The notes beneath the pieces were generated by a model. It ran no database searches. It was not told the origin of the DNA and saw only the letters and a program-made list of their open reading frames with translations. From Staphylococcus equorum (lineage in GTDB: Bacteria; Bacillota; Bacilli; Staphylococcales; Staphylococcaceae): a DNA stretch of 64,000 bases. The stretch is taken from positions 372,001 to 436,000 of the forward strand of contig NZ_CP118982.1 in the NCBI RefSeq assembly GCF_029024965.1, written 5' to 3'. This document shows positions 38,171-48,338 of this stretch, piece by piece. Positions within the stretch are counted from its first letter, which is position 1, and every line of letters begins with the position of its first letter. Both the position numbers and the translations under genes were made by a program.

Positions 38171-39214
38171 ATGATGAAAGTCAGTCCGAAACAATTTATA
38201 AATAATGTATTATCAGGTGTAGCAATAGCGATTGTTGCAGGTCTGATTCCAAATGCAATTTTAGGTGAATTATTTAAATTGCTTTCACCAAAGTATCCAA
38301 TATTCGAAACAATGTTACAAGTTGTCGAAAGTATACAATTTACAGTACCACTTCTTGTAGGAGCATTGATTGCAATGCGCTTCAATCTAACGCCATTAGC
38401 TACAGCAGTAGTTGCAAGTTCGGCATTTGTTGGTAGTGGGGTTGCACAATTCAAAGATGGTGTATGGATGCTTGTAGGCGTTGGGGATTTAATCAATACA
38501 ATGATTACTGCAGCAATTGCAGTGTTTTTTATATTAATAGTAGGAGAACGTTTCGGTAGTTTAACGCTAATTATTTTACCAACAATTGTTGGAGGCTTGG
38601 CTGCATTAATAGGCGTACTCATACTGCCATACATACAAATGATTACTACAGGTATAGGTAATTTAGTAAATTCATTTACAGAATTACAACCTATATTAAT
38701 GTCTATGCTTATTGCACTTGCATTTAGTTTCATAATTATTTCACCGATATCGACCGTGGCTACAGCCCTAGCCATAGGTATAAGTGGTCTAGCAGCTGGT
38801 TCTGCTTCGCTTGGCATCGTAGCATGTGAAGGTGTACTTGTTGCAGGCACAATGAAAATGAATAGACCAGGCGTACCGATAACGATTTTCTTAGGTGGCG
38901 TTAAAATGATGATACCGAATATGGTAAGACATCCTATTATTTTATTACCGATTTTTACAAACGCACTTATCACAGGGTTTGTAGGTGGGCTTATTGGCAT
39001 AGAAGGTACTAAAGAATCAGCCGGATTTGGTATTATCGGGCTTGTAGGGCCAATTAGTGCCTTTAAATTTATGGAAGACTCGATATTAATGAATTTATTA
39101 TTAGTATTTATCACGTTCTTTGTAGTTCCATTTATTATGGGGTACTTAATTAATCTTTTCTATATGAAGGTATTAAAACTGTATGATAGTAACATTTATA
39201 AATTCTTAGCATAA
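38171..39214 (+). CDS. PTS EIIC-like membrane protein, PfoR family (first copy)
   Basis: A 347-residue integral membrane protein with about ten helices, matching the EIIC_2/PfoR-type family that lacks attached EIIA or EIIB domains. Segments such as AGLIPNAILGELFKLL, FVGSGVAQFKDGVWMLVGVGDLINTM and GVPITIFLGGVKMMIPNM are visible. Relatives are annotated as PTS IIC or as PfoR, a regulator of perfringolysin in Clostridium; the true role is uncertain. AGGAGG precedes ATGATG at 38171. A related protein is encoded at 59055. Confidence 0.8.
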   Translation: MMKVSPKQFINNVLSGVAIAIVAGLIPNAILGELFKLLSPKYPIFETMLQVVESIQFTVPLLVGALIAMRFNLTPLATAVVASSAFVGSGVAQFKDGVWMLVGVGDLINTMITAAIAVFFILIVGERFGSLTLIILPTIVGGLAALIGVLILPYIQMITTGIGNLVNSFTELQPILMSMLIALAFSFIIISPISTVATALAIGISGLAAGSASLGIVACEGVLVAGTMKMNRPGVPITIFLGGVKMMIPNMVRHPIILLPIFTNALITGFVGGLIGIEGTKESAGFGIIGLVGPISAFKFMEDSILMNLLLVFITFFVVPFIMGYLINLFYMKVLKLYDSNIYKFLA

Positions 39215-39303
39215 AATGTTATATGTTTTGGATATGAAATGAGTAACGATTTGTAATAAACTAACAGTTAAATTGATTTTTTGAAAATACAGTTAGATAA
39301 TCT

Positions 39304-39333
39304 AAAAGGCCACATAACAGTGGTCTTTTTTTA
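39304..39333 (+). terminator. Terminator after the first PfoR-like gene
   Basis: AAAAGGCCAC pairs with GTGGTCTTTT (G-U allowed) followed by Ts. Confidence 0.85.
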
Positions 39334-39742
39334 TTTTGACAAAAATCAGTGCAAGTTTCGCGCAAAATTATAATTTTTATGTTGAATTTGAATTTTACAG
39401 TTGGGTAACAGTAGATGGTTTTGTAATATTTCAGACTATATAAAAAATTAGTATGAAAATTGACGTGAAGCGCAATATAATAACATTTAGAGATATATGA
39501 AAAGTATATTTTATTTGTTTAGAGCGTTACAAAACAAAACGGTTATATTTCAATATTACAAAGAGAAGCTGTATCTGTAACGTTTTGTTATCTAAGTGTA
39601 ATATAATTGAACGAAATTTATGGTATATTATTTGTGGCGAAAAAATAACACATAAAAATTAATTGCTTGAAGTACATAAGATAATTTAATTAACGAAAAT
39701 ATAATTTTACTTAAAAAGATTTAAATGGAGGATTTTTTAATT
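39334..39742. other. Long upstream region of isaA
   Basis: About 400 bases of AT-rich DNA before the transglycosylase gene. It contains a WalR-type box at 39586-39602 and no coding potential. The long leader is usual for WalKR-controlled autolysin genes. Confidence 0.6.
39586..39602 (+). promoter_or_regulatory. WalR (YycF) binding box
   Basis: TGTTAT-CTAAG-TGTAAT fits the WalR consensus TGTWAH-N5-TGTWAH exactly and lies about 140 bases before the isaA start. WalKR is known to control isaA, sceD and ssaA in staphylococci. Confidence 0.75.
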
Positions 39743-40501
39743 ATGAAGAAGACAATTTTAGCATCATCATTAGCAGTAGCATTAGGTGTAACAGGATACG
39801 CAGCAACAGCAGACAACAATCAAGCTCACGCTTCAGAAGAAAGCATCGACAAAGCGCATTTAGCTGAATTAGCACAAAGTAATGCTGCAGAATTAAATGA
39901 AAAACCATTACACGCTGGTGCATACAACTATGATTTCGTATTAGGCGGTTATGAATATACATTCACTTCAGACGGTCAATCATGGTCATGGGAATATGAT
40001 GTAGCAGGTGCTCAAACTGCATCTTCTAACGTTTCTACAAACACAACTCAAGACGTTAGCACACAAGCAACTACTAATACTAACGAAAAATCAGCAAGCG
40101 AAGTAAGTACGCAACAACAATCAAATAATGTTGACGTAAAACCAGTTGCAGCTCCTAAAGCTTCAACTACTACAAAAGTTGAAACTACACAAACAAGTGC
40201 AACTACTAAAACTTACGAAACTGCAAAATCTTCAGCTGCTTCAACTGGTGGATCAGTTAAAGCTCAATTCTTAGCTGCTGGTGGTACAGAAGCTATGTGG
40301 AATACTATCGTATTACCTGAATCAAGTGGTAATCCAAATGCTGTTAACCAATTAGGTTACAGAGGTTTAGGACAAACTAAAGAAGCTTGGGGTACTGGTT
40401 CAGTAGCTACACAAACAAAAGGTATGATTAACTATGCTGAACAACGTTATGGTTCAATTGATGAAGCACTTTCATTCCGTTCTCAAAATAACTGGTGGTA
40501 G
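39743..40501 (+). CDS. isaA: Lytic transglycosylase IsaA
   Basis: A 252-residue secreted wall hydrolase. Signal peptide [21 protein letters not shown] with cleavage near residue 29-31 (AHA-SE). An N-terminal domain contains [20 protein letters not shown] and SWSWEYD, then a Thr/Ser/Gln-rich linker, then a C-terminal SLT-like domain. The catalytic Glu is in [13 protein letters not shown], followed by [16 protein letters not shown] and the terminal NNWW. The signal and the C-terminus fit IsaA better than SceD. It cleaves glycan strands and is WalKR-regulated. TGGAGGA lies 10 bases before the ATG at 39743. Confidence 0.88.
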   Translation: MKKTILASSLAVALGVTGYAATADNNQAHASEESIDKAHLAELAQSNAAELNEKPLHAGAYNYDFVLGGYEYTFTSDGQSWSWEYDVAGAQTASSNVSTNTTQDVSTQATTNTNEKSASEVSTQQQSNNVDVKPVAAPKASTTTKVETTQTSATTKTYETAKSSAASTGGSVKAQFLAAGGTEAMWNTIVLPESSGNPNAVNQLGYRGLGQTKEAWGTGSVATQTKGMINYAEQRYGSIDEALSFRSQNNWW

Positions 40502-40541
40502 GTTTCAAAGCATTAAATCATAAAATTTATTGATATAGATT

Positions 40542-40574
40542 AGAGAGTGACTCACAAGAGTCACTCTCTTTTTT
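40542..40574 (+). terminator. Terminator after isaA
   Basis: AGAGAGTGACTC at 40542-40553 pairs with GAGTCACTCTCT at 40558-40569, then Ts. Confidence 0.95.
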
Positions 40575-40641
40575 ATACTTTGCAGTTTATTGACAAGCGT
40601 GAATATTCTGATAAAATTAAAGCTAATTAAATAAATGAAAA

Positions 40642-40793
40642 CTTATCCAGAGAAGTTGAGGGATTTGGCCCTATGAGACTTCAGCAGCAGACTTATGTCG
40701 TAAGTACTGTGCTACTTCCAACAAGTGACATGACTTGATAGATAGGTGACATGTGAAAACTATATGCCACTTCATTGGGTATATAGTTTTTTT
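40642..40793 (+). promoter_or_regulatory. SAM-I (S-box) riboswitch with terminator
   Basis: The S-box core is visible: CTTATCCAGAGAAGTTGAGG, then GGGATTTGGCCCTATGA, a CAGCAGC segment, GTGCTACTTCC, and a closing GATAGG that can pair with CTTATC as P1. The expression platform is AAAACTATAT (40756-40765) pairing with ATATAGTTTT (40781-40790) and a T tail. When SAM is scarce, transcription should continue into the aminotransferase gene, which starts 19 bases downstream. One deviation is CAGCAGC where CAGCAAC is usual. Confidence 0.85.
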
Positions 40794-40811
40794 ATATAGG
40801 AGGACTTTTTA

Positions 40812-41969
40812 ATGTCAATTTCAGATAGATTAGCACAAATTCCTGATAGTTACTTTGGTAAAACAATGGGGCAAAAGGTTGAACATGGGCCTTTACCATT
40901 AATCAATATGGCAGTCGGTATCCCTGATGGCGAAACGCCAAAAGGTATTATTAATTGTTTCGCTGATGCGATACGTCTTCCTGAGAATCAGAAGTATGTA
41001 GCATTTCATGGTAAAGATAGCTTGAAACAAGCAATTGTAGATTTTTATGAAAGGCAGTACCAAGTAGAATTAGATATAGAAGATGAAGTTTGTATTTTAT
41101 ATGGAACGAAGAATGGTTTAGTAGCGCTTCCAACATGTATCGTTAATCCTGGAGAAAATGTATTGCTACCGGATCCTGGTTATACAGACTATTTGGCAGG
41201 GGTGATGTTGGCTGATGCACAACCTGAGCGATTGGTACTTAAACCACCATATTATTTACCTGAATGGGATAAAGTAGATAAAAAAGTGCTAGCTAATACA
41301 CGTCTAGTTTATTTAACTTATCCTAATAATCCAACTGGCTCAGTGGCTACAAAGGCTGTATTTGATGAAGCTGTTGCAAAATTTAAAAATACGAAAACTA
41401 AAATTGTTCATGATTTTGCATATAGTGCATTTGGTTTTGATGGTAAGAATCCCAGTATGTTGCAATCTGAAGGTGCGAAAGATTTGGGAGTAGAAATTTT
41501 TTCCTTATCTAAAGGTTACAACATGTCAGGATTTAGAGTGGGATTTGCAGTAGGGAATAAAGATATAATACAAGCCTTAAAGAAATACCAATCACATACA
41601 CACGCTGGTATGTTTGGTGCGTTACAAGATGCAGCTACTTATGCATTGAATCATTATGATGATTTTTTAGAAGAACAAAATGAAACTTTTAAAAAACGTA
41701 GAAATCAATTTGAAGCAAAACTTAATGAAGTGGATATACCATTTGAACCGATGAAAGGTGGCATTTTCTTGTGGTTGAAAACACCGCCCGAATACGATGG
41801 TGAAACGTTTGTTGACTATTTATTACAAGAGCAATCTATTCTTGTTGCACCTGGCATACCTTTTGGTGAACATGGGCGTAACTATGTACGTATTTCATTG
41901 GCACTTGATGATCAAGCATTGTTGGAAGCAGCAGAACGTATTCAATCGCTTAAATATCTTTATCAATAA
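40812..41969 (+). CDS. PLP-dependent class I/II aminotransferase under SAM riboswitch
   Basis: A 385-residue fold-type I aminotransferase. YPNNPTGS, the aspartate/tyrosine pair HDFAYSAF and the PLP lysine in SLSKGYNMSGFRVGFAVGN are all present, and ARG-type contact YVRISLAL is at the C-terminus. It resembles LL-diaminopimelate/PatA-like transaminases. The upstream SAM-I riboswitch points to a role in methionine or methylthio metabolism, such as 2-keto-4-methylthiobutyrate transamination; this is inference. AGGAGG precedes ATG. The dehydrogenase gene follows after 20 bases. Confidence 0.85.
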   Translation: MSISDRLAQIPDSYFGKTMGQKVEHGPLPLINMAVGIPDGETPKGIINCFADAIRLPENQKYVAFHGKDSLKQAIVDFYERQYQVELDIEDEVCILYGTKNGLVALPTCIVNPGENVLLPDPGYTDYLAGVMLADAQPERLVLKPPYYLPEWDKVDKKVLANTRLVYLTYPNNPTGSVATKAVFDEAVAKFKNTKTKIVHDFAYSAFGFDGKNPSMLQSEGAKDLGVEIFSLSKGYNMSGFRVGFAVGNKDIIQALKKYQSHTHAGMFGALQDAATYALNHYDDFLEEQNETFKKRRNQFEAKLNEVDIPFEPMKGGIFLWLKTPPEYDGETFVDYLLQEQSILVAPGIPFGEHGRNYVRISLALDDQALLEAAERIQSLKYLYQ

Positions 41970-41989
41970 TAAAATAGGAGTGAATTTAG

Positions 41990-42994
41990 ATGACAAAAAT
42001 CAAACTTTTTGGCGTGCGTGAAGAAGATATTCCCTACATAGAAGCATGGGCAACAAAATACAAAGTAGAGGTTGATTTAGATAAAGATTTACTTACTTTA
42101 GACACAGTAGATCGAGTAGAAGGATTTGATGGTTTATCTTTATCACAGCAAATTCCATTAGATGAAACAGTATATAAAAAATTACATGATTTTGGCATTA
42201 AACAAATTGCACAACGTAGTGCAGGTTTTGATAGTTATGATTTGGATTTAGCTCAAAAATATAACTTGATTATTTCAAATGTACCTTCGTATTCGCCACA
42301 TTCAATTGCAGAGTATACAGTTTCTCAAGCACTTAATTTAATTCGTAATTATAATGATATTCAACAAAAAACAGCAACTTATGATTTCAGATGGCAACCA
42401 GCGATATTATCACGTTCTATCAGAGATTTAAAAGTCGCTGTAATCGGTACGGGACGCATTGGTTCTATTGTAGGAAAAATTTTTGCTCGAGGGTTTGACG
42501 CGGAAGTTGTGGCATATGATATTGAACCGAATGAACAATGCCAAACATATTTAACTTATAAAGATAGTGTGACTGAAGTTGTAAAAGATGCAGACATTGT
42601 CACTGTACATATTCCAGGTAGTAAAGAAAATGACTATTTATTTGACGAAGATTTATTCAAAGCATTTAAGAAGGGCGCTGTGTTTATCAACTGTGCGCGT
42701 GGTTCTATTGTAAAGACAAGTGCACTTATAGAAGCTTTGGATAATGGAACGTTAAAAGGTGCAGCGCTTGATACTTATGAGGGTGAGAAAGGATTGATTC
42801 CTAGTGATCAAAGAGGCACTGAACTTAAAGATGATATTTTAACTCAATTAATTGAACGACAAGATGTTATACTGTCTCCTCATATTGCATTTTATACAGA
42901 TGCAGCAGTTGAAAATTTAATTGTGGATGCACTAAATGCAACATTAGAAGTATTGAACACTGGTGATACAGCCCTCCGTGTTAATACATTATAA
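41990..42994 (+). CDS. D-2-hydroxyacid dehydrogenase (D-lactate dehydrogenase-like)
   Basis: A 334-residue NAD-dependent D-2-hydroxyacid dehydrogenase. The Rossmann motif VIGTGRIGSIVGKIF is near residue 148; catalytic Arg is in NCARGSIV, Glu in LDTYEGE and His in LSPHIAFYTD. The length and HIAFYTDAAVENL match the LdhD group. It would reduce a 2-oxoacid to a D-hydroxyacid. Located in the same SAM-controlled operon as the aminotransferase, the substrate may be a methionine-derived oxoacid and not pyruvate; sequence alone does not decide. Confidence 0.87.
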   Translation: MTKIKLFGVREEDIPYIEAWATKYKVEVDLDKDLLTLDTVDRVEGFDGLSLSQQIPLDETVYKKLHDFGIKQIAQRSAGFDSYDLDLAQKYNLIISNVPSYSPHSIAEYTVSQALNLIRNYNDIQQKTATYDFRWQPAILSRSIRDLKVAVIGTGRIGSIVGKIFARGFDAEVVAYDIEPNEQCQTYLTYKDSVTEVVKDADIVTVHIPGSKENDYLFDEDLFKAFKKGAVFINCARGSIVKTSALIEALDNGTLKGAALDTYEGEKGLIPSDQRGTELKDDILTQLIERQDVILSPHIAFYTDAAVENLIVDALNATLEVLNTGDTALRVNTL

Positions 42995-43032
42995 AGGGTT
43001 TTTAACTCAGTATTAAAATTAATATAAACAAT

Positions 43033-43070
43033 AAAAAAAAGTGGGCGCATCAGAGATGAGGCGTCCACTA
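43033..43070. terminator. Terminator between dehydrogenase and copZ
   Basis: AGTGGGCGC pairs with GCGTCCACT, with an A run on the left, so it suits minus-strand copZ best but may act both ways. Confidence 0.7.
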
Positions 43071-43088
43071 TATTTGTGTGCTATTCAT

Positions 43089-43295
43089 TTATTTTACATC
43101 ATAACCTTGGTCTTCAATTGCTTCTTTCATATGAGACATTTCGACTTTGCTGTCATCATAATCTACTTTAACGTTATTTTCTTCAAGGTTAACATCTGCT
43201 GTTGTAACACCATCAAGGTTAGTAAGTGCTGACTCTACTGCTTGTTTACAGTGATCACAACTCATGCCTTCTACTTTAATTGTTTCTGCAGTCAT
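43089..43295 (-). CDS. copZ: Copper chaperone CopZ
   Basis: A 68-residue heavy-metal-associated domain with the metal site GMSCDHC (residues 9-15, two Cys). It passes Cu(I) to CopA. It starts at 43295, after GGAGGTG; a slightly longer frame adds three residues without support. It follows copA by about 56 bases, forming the copAZ operon. Confidence 0.94.
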   Translation of the reverse strand: MTAETIKVEGMSCDHCKQAVESALTNLDGVTTADVNLEENNVKVDYDDSKVEMSHMKEAIEDQGYDVK

Positions 43296-43351
43296 ACAAA
43301 TCACCTCCTTAAAATAATGAATGTCTCTATCATGATTATTTCAAAAATGAA

Positions 43352-45736
43352 TTATAATTTCATGCGTTTAAGTCTCAATGCATTAGTGACGACACTCACA
43401 GAGCTTAACGCCATTGCAGCGCCGGCAACCCATGGTGCGAGTAACCCTAATGCGGCAATCGGTATACCAGCTACATTGTAACCAAATGCCCAAAATAAGT
43501 TTTGACGAATATTGCGTATTGTTGATTTACTAGCTTTCATGGCTTTCGGAATTAATAATAAATCGCCGCCAAGAATTGTAACGTCAGCAGCTTCGATAGC
43601 AACTTCTGTACCGCTACCAATTGCTATACCAATGTCTGCTTGTACAAGTGCTGGCGCATCATTGACACCATCACCAACCATGGCTACTGTCTTGCCTTGA
43701 TCTTGTAGCTCTACAATTTTTGAGGCTTTTTCTTCAGGTAATACCTCGGCGATTACTGTGTCGATGCCTACCTGCTTTGCAATAGCTTGTGCAGTACGTT
43801 CGTTATCTCCAGTGAGCATCACGACTTCAATATCTAAATCATGAAGTTGCTGAATTGCTTCACTTGTTGAAGCTTTAACAGTGTCTGCAACAGCGATTGT
43901 TCCTTTTAATTCGCTATCTATGGCAATCATCATCGCTGTTTTTCCATCTTGTTCAAAACGTGATAATTGTGTTTCAGCACTGTTTATTGCAATGTTTTCT
44001 TCTATCATAAATTTGCGATTACCAACACATAATGATTTACCATCAATTGTCGCTTTTATACCGTGACCTGGTATCGCTTCGAAATGTGCTACTTCTAAAA
44101 ATGGAATGTGATTCTTTTTAGCGTAGTTCACAATAGATTCAGCTAAAGGATGTTCAGAACCTTTTTCTGCACTTGCGAGTAGTTGTAACACTTTATCATC
44201 ACCATCAAAATCAGTGACTACGGGTTTACCATTTGTAATTGTACCTGTCTTATCTAATACAACAGTATTGACTTGGTGTGTACGTTCAATATGTTCGCCA
44301 CCTTTAAAAAGAATACCGTTTTCGGCAGCTTTTCCAGTACCTACCATAATAGAAGTAGGCGTAGCTAACCCAAGTGCACAAGGGCAGGCGATGACGAGTA
44401 CTGCGATTGCAGCAACTAATGCTGGTTCGAATTGTCCTGTTTGTACGAGTGTAATCCATACAATAAATGTGAGTAAAGCAATGCCAACTACAATCGGTAC
44501 AAAATAGCCAGAAATAATATCAGCAAGACGTTGAATAGGTGCTTTAGATCCTTGTGCTTCTTCTACAACTTTAATAATTGAAGCGAGCGCTGTGTCTTTG
44601 CCAACTTTAGTTGCTTCTACTGTAATAGACCCATTTTTATTCATTGTGGAACCGATGACGTTATCATTTTGAACTTTCTCAATTGGTATAGATTCACCAG
44701 TTAACATAGATTCGTCTATAGAAGTGGTTCCTTTAATGACTTTACCGTCTACAGGTATTTTCTCACCAGGTTTAATGATAAGGTGATCGCCTTGGACAAC
44801 CTCGTTTAATGGAATCATAAGTTCTTCTTGATTACGTAACACGCGTGCTTCTTTTGCTTGAAGGTTGAGCAATTCACTTAAAGCATTTGTAGTTTGTGTT
44901 TTTGCGCGCGTTTCTAAATACTTTCCAAAAAGAATCAATGTGATTAGTACTGCACTCGTTTCAAAATATAGATGCGGTGTATAATTTGTAAGGTTTAGCC
45001 ATTTTATCATTTCGTATAAACTATAGAAGTATGCGGCACTTGTACCTAAGGCGACAAGCACATCCATGTTGGCAGAACCATTGCGTAAATTTTTATAGGC
45101 ACCTACATAAAATTGCCAACCGATTATAAACTGAACAGGTGTTGCTAATGCAAATTGAAACCATGGATTCATAAAGATATGAGGAATTTGCATACCGAAA
45201 AGGTGTACAAACATTGTAAGCAATAAGGGTGCTGCTAAAATTGCTGAAATAATAAGTTTATTGCGTTTGTGTTTTAACTCTTGTTCTTTTTGCGAACTTT
45301 TCTCACTGGCTGCTTGTTTTGGTTTTGCATCATAACCTATTTTTTGAATTTTTTTAATCAAATCATCAATAGAAGTCATTTCTGGATTATAAGCAATCGT
45401 TGCATTTTCAGTAGTTAAATTGACATTAGCATGTTCAACACCAGCGTCACGGTTTAATACTTTTTCAATCCTATTCGAACATGCGGCACAAGTCATGCCT
45501 ATAACATCGAGTTCTGCTTTTTCAGTTAAGACGCCATAACCTGTTTTTTCAATGGAGTGCGTAAGGTCATCAATCGTTGTCGATTCAGGATTGTAAGCAA
45601 CCGTTGCTTTTTCAGTTGTAACGTTTACAGTGGCATCTACATCATTAATTTTATTTAAGTTTTTCTCTATACGATTTGCACACGCGGCACAAGTCATACC
45701 GGTGATACCTAAAGTCGTTTTTTTCTTTTCAGCCAT
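43352..45736 (-). CDS. copA: Copper-exporting P1B-type ATPase
   Basis: A 794-residue Cu(I) exporter. Two N-terminal metal-binding domains carry GMTCAAC (near residues 13-19 and 81-87), followed by eight membrane helices. The transport site is CPC in [13 protein letters not shown]; the phosphorylated Asp is in DKTGTITNG; the P1B His-Pro is in [19 protein letters not shown] is the hinge. It removes excess cytosolic copper. A CsoR-type operator lies about 75 bases upstream. Confidence 0.95.
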   Translation of the reverse strand: MAEKKKTTLGITGMTCAACANRIEKNLNKINDVDATVNVTTEKATVAYNPESTTIDDLTHSIEKTGYGVLTEKAELDVIGMTCAACSNRIEKVLNRDAGVEHANVNLTTENATIAYNPEMTSIDDLIKKIQKIGYDAKPKQAASEKSSQKEQELKHKRNKLIISAILAAPLLLTMFVHLFGMQIPHIFMNPWFQFALATPVQFIIGWQFYVGAYKNLRNGSANMDVLVALGTSAAYFYSLYEMIKWLNLTNYTPHLYFETSAVLITLILFGKYLETRAKTQTTNALSELLNLQAKEARVLRNQEELMIPLNEVVQGDHLIIKPGEKIPVDGKVIKGTTSIDESMLTGESIPIEKVQNDNVIGSTMNKNGSITVEATKVGKDTALASIIKVVEEAQGSKAPIQRLADIISGYFVPIVVGIALLTFIVWITLVQTGQFEPALVAAIAVLVIACPCALGLATPTSIMVGTGKAAENGILFKGGEHIERTHQVNTVVLDKTGTITNGKPVVTDFDGDDKVLQLLASAEKGSEHPLAESIVNYAKKNHIPFLEVAHFEAIPGHGIKATIDGKSLCVGNRKFMIEENIAINSAETQLSRFEQDGKTAMMIAIDSELKGTIAVADTVKASTSEAIQQLHDLDIEVVMLTGDNERTAQAIAKQVGIDTVIAEVLPEEKASKIVELQDQGKTVAMVGDGVNDAPALVQADIGIAIGSGTEVAIEAADVTILGGDLLLIPKAMKASKSTIRNIRQNLFWAFGYNVAGIPIAALGLLAPWVAGAAMALSSVSVVTNALRLKRMKL

Positions 45737-45807
45737 GAAGTGAACCTCCTTTCATACATGTAACTAAATATTGGTGACAGAGTCGTTTTTTAATTTCTAT
45801 ATTTTTA

Positions 45808-45827
45808 ATATACCCCCACTAGGTATA
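45808..45827. promoter_or_regulatory. Candidate CsoR operator for copAZ
   Basis: ATACCCCCACTAGGTAT (45810-45826) has the shape of copper-repressor CsoR sites: a run of Cs and a nearly matching GGTAT half. It lies between the copA start and the downstream end of the SulP gene, where the copA promoter must be. Confidence 0.7.
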
Positions 45828-45845
45828 AAAGTCAATTTTTACGTT

Positions 45846-45904
45846 TGAAAAAAGAGATTGAAATAAGGGTGTAGTTTTAAAAACTTACCGATATTTCAAT
45901 CTCA
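45846..45904 (-). terminator. Terminator downstream of the SulP gene
   Basis: GAGATTGAAATA (45854-45865) pairs with TATTTCAATCTC (45892-45903); the A-run on the plus-strand left side is the T-run on the minus strand. Confidence 0.8.
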
Positions 45905-45916
45905 TAGATTCATATT

Positions 45917-47368
45917 TTATAAAAGATGTTGTTTGTTTACTTTACTTAATTCTGAAACAATTTTACGACTGTCTTTATTGAGGTGTTGTACATAAATTGT
46001 GTTTTTTTTCTTATGATAGTTTTCTATTAAAGTATCAATCGCATTCACTGCGGAATCGTCCCATAAGTGAGCTTGACTAAAATCTAAGTAAATTATTTTA
46101 TTGCGTAATTCCAAATCAAGTTGATTCATCATAGAATCTATAGAGACAAAGAAAATTTGGCCTTTGATTTTGTAGTGAATTGTCTCATCGACTTCTTCGT
46201 AATCTACAGTAACATTTGAAATTTTTGTAGCAAAACAAAGGGCACTTACAATGACACCAACGATAACACCTAAGGCAAGATTACTCGTGAATAGTACAAT
46301 AGCTACAGTGAGTACCATGACTAACGCATCAGTTCGTGGTGCTTTTTTCATAAATTGGAATGAATGCCAATCAAACGTTCCTACAGATACCATAATCATG
46401 ATACCAGCTAATATAGGCATAGGAATTTGAACGACCCAATCCCCAAACACGATAATTAAAACAATCAAAAATACACCAGCTGTAAAAGTAGAAAGACGTG
46501 TTGTTGCACCAGAGCGTACATTAATTACGGATTGACCAATCATAGCACAGCCACCCATAGCACCAAAGAACCCTGTAATAAAGTTGGCAATACCTTGTCC
46601 ACGTGATTCTCTATTTTTACTACTATACGTATCAGTTGCTTGGTCTACGATACGTGCAGTCAATAAACTTTCTACAAGTCCAACAATCGCCATAGATAAA
46701 GAATAAGGCAAAATAATTTGTAATGTTTCTAAGTTAAATGGCACATCAGGAATGAAAAATTGTGGCAATGAACGTGTGATTTGACCTAAATCACCAACAG
46801 TTTCGACTTTTGCGCCAGTCGCTAAGTAGACAATAGTAAGTACAACAATTGCGATAAGTGGCGCGGGAATTTTGTTGAATACGCGTGGCAATAAGTAAAT
46901 AATTAGTAGTGTAGTAATAACAAATAAATATGTAGGTATTGATATACCAAATATATGCTTGATTTGTGTCATGAAAATAAGAATGGCTAAAGCGTTGACG
47001 AAACCAATCATGACAGAGTTTGGGATGAACTTCATTAAACGTCCTACCTTTAACACACCAAATATAATTTGTATAATACCCATTAAAATTGTTGCTGCCA
47101 GTAAATATTGAACGCCATGGTCCTTTACTAATGGCACAATGACTAAGGCAACAGAACCTGTAGCTGCTGAAATCATTGCTGGTCTACCACCAACGAAAGA
47201 AATAACAACTGCTATAATAAATGAAGAGTATAGACCGACCATAGGATCTACACCGGCAATGATAGAGAATGAGAGGGCTTCAGGAATGAGTGCAAGCGCC
47301 ACAAGGATACCAGCTACGATATTGGTGCCCGGAGCAGTGAGCCATTCTCGTTTAAGTTTATTTAACAT
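45917..47368 (-). CDS. SulP family inorganic anion transporter
   Basis: A 483-residue membrane protein with about 11-12 helices and a C-terminal STAS domain (about residues 385-483). The N-terminal [28 protein letters not shown] motif and [22 protein letters not shown] are typical of the SulP family. It may carry sulfate, bicarbonate or another anion with a cation. The domain order is normal and the ATG is preceded by AAGGAG. Its neighbour copA is not related in function. Confidence 0.88.
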   Translation of the reverse strand: MLNKLKREWLTAPGTNIVAGILVALALIPEALSFSIIAGVDPMVGLYSSFIIAVVISFVGGRPAMISAATGSVALVIVPLVKDHGVQYLLAATILMGIIQIIFGVLKVGRLMKFIPNSVMIGFVNALAILIFMTQIKHIFGISIPTYLFVITTLLIIYLLPRVFNKIPAPLIAIVVLTIVYLATGAKVETVGDLGQITRSLPQFFIPDVPFNLETLQIILPYSLSMAIVGLVESLLTARIVDQATDTYSSKNRESRGQGIANFITGFFGAMGGCAMIGQSVINVRSGATTRLSTFTAGVFLIVLIIVFGDWVVQIPMPILAGIMIMVSVGTFDWHSFQFMKKAPRTDALVMVLTVAIVLFTSNLALGVIVGVIVSALCFATKISNVTVDYEEVDETIHYKIKGQIFFVSIDSMMNQLDLELRNKIIYLDFSQAHLWDDSAVNAIDTLIENYHKKKNTIYVQHLNKDSRKIVSELSKVNKQHLL

Positions 47369-47464
47369 CTTCTTGTACTCCTTATTTAAAATTCAATTAG
47401 ACTATTATATCATATGACAGAAGTGTAGATTTAGAAAAATAGAAGCAACTAAATTTCATATAAG

Positions 47465-47478
47465 TGACAAAGTTGTCA
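47465..47478. promoter_or_regulatory. Inverted repeat, candidate response-regulator site for the peptide-antibiotic transporter
   Basis: TGACAA-AG-TTGTCA is a perfect 6-base inverted repeat 99 bases before the ATPase gene. GraR/BraR/BceR-type regulators bind ACAA...TTGT palindromes upstream of such transporters. Assignment is by resemblance only; no regulator genes are adjacent. Confidence 0.45.
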
Positions 47479-47576
47479 TTTAAAAATAGCTTTTTGTTAG
47501 TTATATCAAACGAAAAGAAAAAATTAATTAGCTATGATAGTTATATAGAGAAAAAGATGACGAGGAGTGAACAAAC

Positions 47577-48338
47577 ATGTCGATATTAAAAGTAGAAGGA
47601 CTAACAAAAAAGTACGGTAACAGACATCAGCAACAAGAAGTATTAAAGGGGATAGATTTTTCAATTGAAAAGGGTGAATTTGTTACCATAATGGGGCCTT
47701 CAGGTTCTGGTAAAACAACACTTTTAAACGTCTTAAGTTCTATTGATTATATAACGAGTGGCACAGTTGAAATTAACGGTAACAAAATAAATAACATGAG
47801 TAACAAGGCGTTAGCAGATTTTCGTAAAAAAGAGATAGGTTTTATTTTTCAAAACTATAGTGTATTACACACATTAACGGTAAAAGAAAATATCATGCTT
47901 CCTTTATCAATTCAAAAAATGTCTAAAACAGAAAAAGAAAATAATTATAATGAAGTAACAAAAGCGCTAGGTATTCATGAACTGGGTCATAAATATCCTA
48001 ATGAAATTTCTGGAGGGCAACAACAACGTACTGCAGCAGCACGCGCTTCGGTACATAAACCTGCTATTATTTTTGCTGATGAACCTACTGGCGCATTAGA
48101 TTCAAAAAGTGCACAAGATCTTCTAAACAGGCTTGAAGATTTGAATGAAAGCATAGATGCAACGATTGTAATGGTGACACATGATCCAGTGGCAGCAAGT
48201 TATTCTAATCGTGTCATTATGTTGAAAGATGGCAGCGTCCATTCTGAAATTTACCAAGGTGATGACTCGAATCAAGCGTTTTACAAAAATATCATTCATA
48301 TGCAAACTGCTTTGGGTGGTGTAGCAAATGAGTTTTAA
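47577..48338 (+). CDS. BceA/VraD-type ABC transporter ATP-binding protein
   Basis: A 253-residue ATPase: Walker [11 protein letters not shown]-loop [15 protein letters not shown], signature ISGGQQQR, Walker [13 protein letters not shown] and switch MVTHDP. The length and sequence match the VraD/VraF group of Firmicute peptide-antibiotic resistance transporters (bacitracin, nisin, cationic peptides). Because graXRS does not flank it, VraDE is more likely than VraFG, but this is not certain. GAGGAGTG precedes the ATG. It overlaps the permease gene by 11 bases. Confidence 0.87.
   Translation: MSILKVEGLTKKYGNRHQQQEVLKGIDFSIEKGEFVTIMGPSGSGKTTLLNVLSSIDYITSGTVEINGNKINNMSNKALADFRKKEIGFIFQNYSVLHTLTVKENIMLPLSIQKMSKTEKENNYNEVTKALGIHELGHKYPNEISGGQQQRTAAARASVHKPAIIFADEPTGALDSKSAQDLLNRLEDLNESIDATIVMVTHDPVAASYSNRVIMLKDGSVHSEIYQGDDSNQAFYKNIIHMQTALGGVANEF

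Noticed and set aside
38149..39114. 321-residue minus-strand ORF
   Set aside because: It is antisense to the PfoR-like gene; its Ile/Pro/Thr/Asn-rich composition is typical of a shadow of hydrophobic codons and it lacks a ribosome site.
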